Positions 58,686 to 64,000 of a stretch of DNA of 64,000 bases are shown here, piece after piece (the first letter of the stretch is position 1; every line of letters starts with the position of its first letter). Under the pieces are notes generated by a model, which saw only the letters and a list, made by a program, of their open reading frames with translations, was not told where the DNA came from and searched no databases. This DNA comes from Planctomyces sp. (lineage in GTDB: Bacteria; Planctomycetota; Planctomycetia; Planctomycetales; Planctomycetaceae): contig JAEUIH010000033.1 in the NCBI GenBank assembly GCA_016795105.1, forward strand, positions 1-64,000, in the 5' to 3' direction. Made by a program: the position numbers and the translations under genes.

Positions 58686-59972
58686 TCAGCGTCCAATCCG
58701 AAATGGTTTCACATCCAGATGTGGGCTGCTGCCGGTTACAAGTTCAGCAACAACTTTACCCGTTCCTGTTCCCATCGAAATTCCCAGCATGTTATGACCT
58801 GCGGCGACCCAAACGTTGCTGAATTTTGGAGATCGGTCAATATACGGTTTGCCATCCCATGTCATCGGACGCCAGCCGTACCATTCTTCGTAAACAGGTT
58901 CAGCAGTTGGTTCATGGAGGTACTGTGCCGCGCCAGTTCTCAGGTAATTCAGGCGGCCTCGATTCAGGGTTGTATCGTAACCCGCAAATTCCATAGTACT
59001 GCCAACCCGGTATCCCTGTTCAAATGGAGTGATCGCCACATGGCACTCTTCAAGGATCATCGGGTAACGGGGGCAGCGTTTGGGACGGGCCATTGTGATT
59101 GAATAACCCTTTCCAGGCTGAACAGGAATCCGACACCCCAGCTCAGTATTGAGGAACGGCGTCCACGATCCAGTGCAAACAATGAACTCATTCCCGGAGA
59201 TTGCGTCTGCCGTTGTTTTCACGGCGGTAGCCTTACCGCCATTGTTCTCAAAACCTCGAACTTCTGTTTTTTCCACGATCTGCACGCCCATTTCCGTGAG
59301 AACTCGGCGCAGTTCGCTCATCAGTCGGTCAGGGCGCAGGTGTGCATCGATGTGGTAATGCCATGCCCCGGCCAGACCAGGTTTCAGTGCCGGCTCGAGT
59401 TTGGTAAGTGCGTCACTGCCTTCAACTGGTTCAGCAGGAACATTGAAATTCTCTCGGAGCCACTTGTCGATTTTGCGATAGGCATCGAATTCATGCTGAT
59501 CCCGATACACGAACAACAGGCCATCCGTGGTCCACTCGACCTGCATCTTCTCTTTAGCAATCACATCTCGATAGAGCGCCGCTGACGATTGCAGAAGTGA
59601 ATGGCGAGCACGTCCGGCTTCCAGTGCATCTCGCTCGTTGCAGCGTGAGGCAAACTTCATCATCCAGCTCCAGAACGACAGCGAGAGCTGAGGCTTGATG
59701 CGAAGGGCTCGCTGCGAACTGAGCATCCCTTTGATGCCATTCATAATCTGTCCGGGTCTGCACAGAGGCAGAACATGGCTGGGGCTCACGTAGCCACAGT
59801 TCCCGTGAGAGCAGGCTCCTCCAAACTCCCCTCGGTCAACAATCGTCACTTCTCGTCCGGATTTCTTCAGGTAATACGCTGTGAATGCACCGATGACACC
59901 TCCACCCACGACGATGGTCCTGCCGGTTGATTTAGAGTCTGATCCCGATGATTTGAAGTCTGCTGATGTCAT
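58686..59972 (-). CDS. FAD-dependent D-amino acid dehydrogenase (DadA-like)
   Basis: 428 residues from the ATG at 59972, which overlaps the epimerase stop by four bases (ATGA); the frame opens further at 60038 inside that gene but the overlap start is better. The FAD dinucleotide motif is [20 protein letters not shown]. Other landmarks are [14 protein letters not shown] and [20 protein letters not shown]. The protein fits the DadA/glycine-oxidase family, and beside a racemase-type enzyme a cis-4-hydroxy-D-proline or D-proline oxidase is most likely. The C-terminus [20 protein letters not shown] is typical. Confidence 0.88.
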   Translation of the reverse strand: MTSADFKSSGSDSKSTGRTIVVGGGVIGAFTAYYLKKSGREVTIVDRGEFGGACSHGNCGYVSPSHVLPLCRPGQIMNGIKGMLSSQRALRIKPQLSLSFWSWMMKFASRCNERDALEAGRARHSLLQSSAALYRDVIAKEKMQVEWTTDGLLFVYRDQHEFDAYRKIDKWLRENFNVPAEPVEGSDALTKLEPALKPGLAGAWHYHIDAHLRPDRLMSELRRVLTEMGVQIVEKTEVRGFENNGGKATAVKTTADAISGNEFIVCTGSWTPFLNTELGCRIPVQPGKGYSITMARPKRCPRYPMILEECHVAITPFEQGYRVGSTMEFAGYDTTLNRGRLNYLRTGAAQYLHEPTAEPVYEEWYGWRPMTWDGKPYIDRSPKFSNVWVAAGHNMLGISMGTGTGKVVAELVTGSSPHLDVKPFRIGR

Positions 59973-60943
59973 ATTCTTATTCCCGCACGAAACGGGTCGT
60001 CTGAGTCCAGAAGAAGGGTGAGGTCGCCGGTGATCCATGCCGAGCCCGTGATTTCAGGAATCACAACAGGACCGTCCGCATCCGGCGTGTAGCCAGTGGC
60101 TGGTTCATGGGTAAACTGATATCGGCCTTCAAAGACGCTGCCGACAATACTTTCCTGCCGCCAGACACCACCTTCAGGCAGCTTTCCGTCTGCGGCGAGG
60201 CACGCAAGTTTGGCACTGGTTCCGGTGCCGCATGGCGAGCGATCAAAAGCACCGCCAGGACACATTACAAAATTGCGGCTGTCTGCGCTGGAAGAAGAAG
60301 GAGGGCCAAACAGTTCGATGTGATCGATGATTCCGCCATCAGCCCCGGTAATTCCTTCTCTCTCGAGCGCCATGCGAATCTTCAGAGTGACGTCACTCAG
60401 CTCTCGCCAGCGGCTCAGCAACAGCTCTTCGTGATGCTGACTCACGAGGAAGAACCAGTTTCCCCCCCACGCAATATCACCCGTGACAGTTCCATAGTCC
60501 GGTACCGACACGCTGACATTTTTGCGATAACGATACGACGGAACATTGCGTACGGACACTCGATGAGCACCTTCAAGTGTGGCGGTAACAATACCAACAG
60601 GTGTTTCGATTCGATGTGATCCTGGCCTGATTCGCCCGAGCCATGCCAGCGTAACAACAAGACCGATTGTTCCATGTCCGCACATATGGAGGTAACCGGC
60701 ATTGTTAAAAAAGACGATTCCAGCGGCACAAGAGGGATCGACCGGCTGGCAAAGCAGTCCGCCGACCAGCACATCTGATCCTCGCGGCTCGTTAATAACG
60801 GCGGACCGGAGATCATCAAAGTGATCGCGGAACCGTTCGAGCCGTTCTCGCATTGACCCGTTGCCAGCGTCAGGGCCTCCCTCAATGATAATTCGGGTTG
60901 GCTCTCCGCCAGTATGGGAATCAATGACTCGTATTTTTTGCAC
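59969..60943 (-). CDS. Proline racemase / 4-hydroxyproline 2-epimerase family protein
   Basis: 324-residue PLP-independent epimerase. Both catalytic cysteines are present: Cys88 in HMCGHGTIG and Cys238 in RSPCGTGTS, which means a racemase/epimerase rather than a 3-hydroxyproline dehydratase, where the second is replaced. Other family segments are [15 protein letters not shown] and LNGGA-like loops. It probably converts trans-4-hydroxy-L-proline to cis-4-hydroxy-D-proline. The dehydrogenase that would oxidise that product overlaps its end. Together they are the first two steps of hydroxyproline breakdown, with proline racemase as the alternative. Confidence 0.93.
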   Translation of the reverse strand: MQKIRVIDSHTGGEPTRIIIEGGPDAGNGSMRERLERFRDHFDDLRSAVINEPRGSDVLVGGLLCQPVDPSCAAGIVFFNNAGYLHMCGHGTIGLVVTLAWLGRIRPGSHRIETPVGIVTATLEGAHRVSVRNVPSYRYRKNVSVSVPDYGTVTGDIAWGGNWFFLVSQHHEELLLSRWRELSDVTLKIRMALEREGITGADGGIIDHIELFGPPSSSSADSRNFVMCPGGAFDRSPCGTGTSAKLACLAADGKLPEGGVWRQESIVGSVFEGRYQFTHEPATGYTPDADGPVVIPEITGSAWITGDLTLLLDSDDPFRAGIRI

Positions 60944-61252
60944 AGTTTCCGCTCAAAATCTTCAGTATTGTCAAAAACAGCCGTTTTTTGTCGTCACCAG
61001 AGCCTGGGACATTGTGTCGGCCGAGTGAAACAGCGTCGAGTCCGGAAGGCTTTGATTTACAGGATTGCTCATTCCTGGAACGAGCGGGAAGAACACGCTA
61101 AAATCGTTCAGTGGTGGACTGTGGCTTCTGGTCACGGCCCCCTGATCGTCTCCGTTGTGGGCTCCACTCGGAATTCGACGGACGGATCAGAAATTTGACA
61201 AAATGACATTAAAACCTCTGCATTATTGAAACTTCAGAAAGCACAACAGGCG
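60944..61252. other. Intergenic region between divergent genes
   Basis: 309 bases without a convincing gene. TTGACA at 61195-61200 lies upstream of serC with no good -10 at 17 bases; CATTAT at 61221-61226 is a weak alternative (20-base spacing). No operator was recognised. Confidence 0.4.
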
Positions 61253-62335
61253 ATGGTTAATCGCATCTTTAACTTCTCTGCTGGTCCGGCAGTCCTGCCC
61301 GAAAGCGTCCTTGAAGAAGCTCGCGAGAACTTACTCTCACTGGGCTCAACAGGTATTGGGATCTGTGAACATTCGCATCGTGGCAAACCGTTCATGGCTG
61401 TTGCCGCTGAAGCCGAATCGCTGTGCCGTCAGCTGGCCGGGATTCCGGACAACTATAAAGTGCTGTTTCTGCAGGGGGGCGCATCGCTTCAGTTTTCGAT
61501 GGTTCCGATGAACTTTCTGACAGCAGATCGGTGTGCGGATTATCTGGTCACTGGTGCCTGGTCTGAAAAGGCGCTTCAGGAAGCGAAGCTGTATGGGAAG
61601 ACTCATGTTGCCTGCACCAGCAAAGACGGCAACTACAATTACATCCCATCGGAAGTGACCTACAGCAGCAATCCGCTGTATGTTCACTTCACATCAAACA
61701 ACACCATCTTCGGAACTCAGTTCAGTGCTGAGCCAAAAGGTGTTCCCGAAGGTTCGTTTCTGGTCTGCGACGCCAGCAGCGATATCTTCTGCCGCCCCAT
61801 CGATATTTCTCGCTATGGCCTGATCTACGCCGGGGCCCAGAAGAATCTCGGCCCGAGTGGTGTGACGCTGGTCATAATTCGTGACGATCTGGTCAAGGCT
61901 GGCGATTCAAAACTCCCAACGATGCTGCAGTACCGGACACATGCCGAGAATGAGTCCATGTACAATACGCCACCGACGTTTGGCATCTATCTGATGATGC
62001 TGGTGTTTCGGTGGATTCGAGATCAGGGTGGACTCAAGGCAACAGAAGCTCGCAACCGAGCTAAGGCAGACGCACTCTATAACTATCTTGATCAGAGTGC
62101 TTTATTTAAGCCGACAGCTCGCAAAGACAGCCGCTCGCTGATGAACGTCACGTTTGTAACGGGCGATGAAGCTCGTGATAACGCATTCATCAAAGCAGCG
62201 GAAGCCGCTGGATTTAGTGGGCTCAAGGGACACCGCAGCGTGGGAGGCATGCGAGCAAGCATTTATAACGCGTTCCCGGCCAGCGGCGTGGATGCGCTCG
62301 TCCAGTTCATGAAAGACTTTGAGGCCAAAGCCTGA
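61253..62335 (+). CDS. serC: Phosphoserine aminotransferase
   Basis: 360 residues from the ATG at 61253; an in-frame TTG at 61226 would add nine residues unlike the family start. The usual opening [20 protein letters not shown] is seen, then [12 protein letters not shown]-type and [18 protein letters not shown] segments. Lys197 in [18 protein letters not shown] binds PLP. The enzyme makes 3-phosphoserine from 3-phosphohydroxypyruvate for serine synthesis. Its stop overlaps the next start by one base (TGATG), so translation of the nucleosidase-like gene is probably coupled. Confidence 0.96.
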   Translation: MVNRIFNFSAGPAVLPESVLEEARENLLSLGSTGIGICEHSHRGKPFMAVAAEAESLCRQLAGIPDNYKVLFLQGGASLQFSMVPMNFLTADRCADYLVTGAWSEKALQEAKLYGKTHVACTSKDGNYNYIPSEVTYSSNPLYVHFTSNNTIFGTQFSAEPKGVPEGSFLVCDASSDIFCRPIDISRYGLIYAGAQKNLGPSGVTLVIIRDDLVKAGDSKLPTMLQYRTHAENESMYNTPPTFGIYLMMLVFRWIRDQGGLKATEARNRAKADALYNYLDQSALFKPTARKDSRSLMNVTFVTGDEARDNAFIKAAEAAGFSGLKGHRSVGGMRASIYNAFPASGVDALVQFMKDFEAKA

Positions 62336-63156
62336 TGAACTCGCAACCAGATAACTCACAGCCGCAACCGCAGCGACAGTCAGGTACCAGCACCGGCACC
62401 GGAGATCCATCTCAGGATAAACACTCCGCAGATGTGGGTCTGATCTGTGTACATGGCGGCGAAATTCGTCCTTTGCTCAAACGTTTGAACAGAGTTCGAA
62501 AGTACGTGGAGAATGGCTGTGTGTTTCGCGGCGGGTTTCTGGAAGAAACGGTTCGAGTGGCCTGTGTTGAAGCCCGGACCGGGTTTGCTCGTCATCGAAA
62601 CGCCACGCAGACGCTAATCCGTGAACATCATCCAGCCTGGGTGATTTCCGTAGGTTATAGTTCGGGGCTTAGCTCAGACCTGAAAACCGGTGATCTGGTG
62701 ATGGCGACAGAGATCAGTGATACTCATGGGAACATCATTCCTGTGAAGTGTCCGATCCCTGGTTCGCGTCGAGTGCACAAGGGGCGATTTGTTGTTGCGG
62801 ATGAGCATCCAATGACGCCGGAAGCCAAACAAAAGCTTGCGGAATCCAGCGGAGCCATTTGTACGGACACGGTGAGCCTTGCGGCTGCTCAGATTTGTCA
62901 GGAAACAGGCACTCGTTTTCTTGCAATCCGAACGATTCTGGATGAAGCCGGAGAAGGAATTCCTCAGCAGGCCGCCGGTCTGATGTTTGACGCGAACAGC
63001 AGGGCCATTGGGACGGCACTGGCAACGCTGACTCGAGGACTCCGGCAGGCCGGTATTCTGTATGACTGGCGAAAACGGGCAACAGCCTCTTCCGACCACC
63101 TCGATCGCTTCGTGGCCGGGGTCATCCTGAGAATCTCCGACCAACTTCATCGCTGA
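62335..63156 (+). CDS. Phosphorylase-superfamily nucleosidase-like protein
   Basis: 273 residues. The fold is that of purine nucleoside phosphorylase / MTA-SAH nucleosidase: GLICVHGGEIRPLLKRL, VACVEARTGFARHRNATQTL, WVISVGYSSGLSSDLKTGDL and FLAIRTILDEAGEGIPQQAA (acidic residue at the active-site end). The N-terminal 40 residues are a Gln/Ser/Pro-rich tail. It may hydrolyse 5'-methylthioadenosine, S-adenosylhomocysteine or another nucleoside; a hopanoid-linked HpnG-type enzyme is the other possible reading. It is coupled to serC. Substrate uncertain. Confidence 0.8.
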   Translation: MNSQPDNSQPQPQRQSGTSTGTGDPSQDKHSADVGLICVHGGEIRPLLKRLNRVRKYVENGCVFRGGFLEETVRVACVEARTGFARHRNATQTLIREHHPAWVISVGYSSGLSSDLKTGDLVMATEISDTHGNIIPVKCPIPGSRRVHKGRFVVADEHPMTPEAKQKLAESSGAICTDTVSLAAAQICQETGTRFLAIRTILDEAGEGIPQQAAGLMFDANSRAIGTALATLTRGLRQAGILYDWRKRATASSDHLDRFVAGVILRISDQLHR

Positions 63157-63165
63157 CAGCAGCAG

Positions 63166-63190
63166 GCACTCTCCGAGTGCCGTCCGCACC
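63166..63190 (+). repeat. Copy of the dispersed palindromic repeat
   Basis: The sequence GCAGGCACTCTCCGAGTGCC followed by GTCCGC corresponds to one arm of the 40403-40479 element and to the 125-bp repeat at 1-328. It lies 10 bases after the stop of the nucleosidase-like gene. Confidence 0.75.
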
Positions 63191-63353
63191 GAATGACAAA
63201 CCTGAACCAGAGAAACAGACCAACATCGCCCCCCTGTGCGGCTTGCCAATCAACAGGCGACTGTCACAATTTCCGTGATCCCCGACATTTCGGGCAGTGA
63301 AGAATTCACGACTTTAGTTCCCCGATGATCTTCTAGGACAGGCGTTCGTTCGG

Positions 63354-64000
63354 ATGGCACAGCAAACATATCTGGCAGTTGATCTTGGAGCCGAAAGCGG
63401 TCGAGTAATGGCGGGGAACTATGATGGTTCCCGAATTACTCTTGAACAGTTTCATAGATTTCCAAACGGACCCGTTCAGCTGGGCGGAACGCTGAGGTGG
63501 AACCTGGTTGGGCTCTGGTCTGAAATTCAGAACGGCCTTCGTGAAGCGCATTCTCGTGTTGGCAACGCAGCGGTGTCGGTGGGTGTCGATACCTGGGGCG
63601 TGGACTTTGTGCTGATGAACAAGCATGACGAACTGCTTGGCCAGCCGTGGAACTACCGGGACAACCGCACTGAAGGGATGCTGCAGAAAGCGTTTCAGCG
63701 AGTACCTCGAGCGGAGATTTTTGCTCAAACAGGTCTGCAGTTCATGCAGATCAATTCGCTCTATCAGTTGCTGGCCATGTGTCAGCGAGATCCGGAGCTT
63801 GTTTCGCAGGCTGCTCGGCTGCTGCTGATCCCGGACTTCTTTCACTGGTGTCTGTGTGGCAGTCGAGTTGTGGAATTTACCAATGCCACCACAACTCAGA
63901 TGCTGAACGCCACGACTCGCAACTGGGCGACGGACATGCTGCGAAAGTTTGAGATCCCTCTGCAGATGTTCCCCGAAATCGTGAATCCCGGCACATCACT
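63354..64000 (+). CDS. rhaB: Rhamnulokinase, 5' part, cut by window end
   Basis: The first 215 residues of an FGGY-family sugar kinase, reading to the window edge. It starts [20 protein letters not shown], with the phosphate-binding DLGAESGR sequence typical of rhamnulokinase (most FGGY kinases have DxGT). Other landmarks are [22 protein letters not shown] and [14 protein letters not shown], which also match rhamnulokinase. It phosphorylates L-rhamnulose. The 3' part lies outside the window. Confidence 0.93.
   Translation, partial: MAQQTYLAVDLGAESGRVMAGNYDGSRITLEQFHRFPNGPVQLGGTLRWNLVGLWSEIQNGLREAHSRVGNAAVSVGVDTWGVDFVLMNKHDELLGQPWNYRDNRTEGMLQKAFQRVPRAEIFAQTGLQFMQINSLYQLLAMCQRDPELVSQAARLLLIPDFFHWCLCGSRVVEFTNATTTQMLNATTRNWATDMLRKFEIPLQMFPEIVNPGTS

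Noticed and set aside
63325-63353. Upstream ATG for rhamnulokinase
   Set aside because: The ATG at 63325 is out of frame with the kinase; the ATG at 63354 directly begins the conserved phosphate-binding region.

Overview
The window is a piece of a planctomycete chromosome, most like the family Planctomycetaceae. The evidence is the gene content: three DUF1549/DUF1553 proteins with planctomycete-type cytochrome c segments, two DUF1501 proteins, a very large membrane-bound-dehydrogenase / PA14 / cupredoxin / cytochrome fusion, a Tat-exported Gfo/Idh/MocA oxidoreductase, two adjacent clpP genes behind tig, and many exported proteins of unknown function. The genus cannot be fixed from the sequence alone. 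No rRNA, CRISPR array, prophage or intact insertion sequence was seen.

Layout. 1-330 is a 125-bp tandem repeat. 340-7637 (minus) is an exported catabolic module: Gfo/Idh/MocA oxidoreductase, DUF1501, a PPC-type protein and a DUF1549/DUF1553 cytochrome protein. 8195-9049 (plus) is an amidohydrolase of the sugar-lactonase type. 9066-11866 (minus) is the proteostasis operon tig-clpP-clpP, followed by tRNA-Gly(GCC). 12342-18757 (plus) holds the giant multidomain redox protein and a zinc-ribbon/TM/hydrolase fusion. 19391-24857 (plus) is a run of an exported protein, a GHSHAG hydrolase, a membrane protein, a GNAT acetyltransferase and an OleC-like adenylate-forming enzyme.

24797-37469 (minus) is the most unusual part: eight tightly packed, often overlapping genes. 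In transcription order they are a class III aminotransferase fused to an acyl-ACP-reductase-like (AAR-like) domain, a PEP-synthase-like dikinase, a BtaA-like (DUF3419) aminocarboxypropyl transferase, a membrane-anchored SnoaL-like protein, a sulfotransferase, a cytochrome P450, a UbiA-family prenyltransferase and a second PEP-synthase-like dikinase. With the converging OleC-like and GNAT genes this looks like an uncharacterised biosynthetic cluster, plausibly for an amine-containing, sulfated lipid-like metabolite. The product is inference only.

37583-40298 (minus) carries an exported lactonase-like beta-propeller and a GT4 glycosyltransferase. 40497-48405 holds two more DUF1549/DUF1553 proteins and a DUF1501 protein. 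48614-53161 (plus) has a small XRE regulator, an MFS permease, a YkgJ-like cysteine-cluster protein, an exported protein and ribosomal protein L27 with a strong terminator. 53260-56092 (minus) is recG and a membrane protein. 56093-57041 is a gene-free stretch with short GGGGTCTGACCCC palindromes. 57157-57363 is a hemP-like gene behind a promoter with a Fur-box-like dyad. 57507-60943 (minus) has a lipoprotein and a translationally coupled pair for hydroxyproline (or proline) racemisation and D-amino-acid oxidation. 61253-63156 (plus) is serC and a nucleosidase-like protein. The window ends inside a rhamnulokinase gene.

A dispersed palindromic repeat (core GCAGGCA...TGCCG) occurs at three separate places: 1-330, 40403-40479 and 63166-63190.
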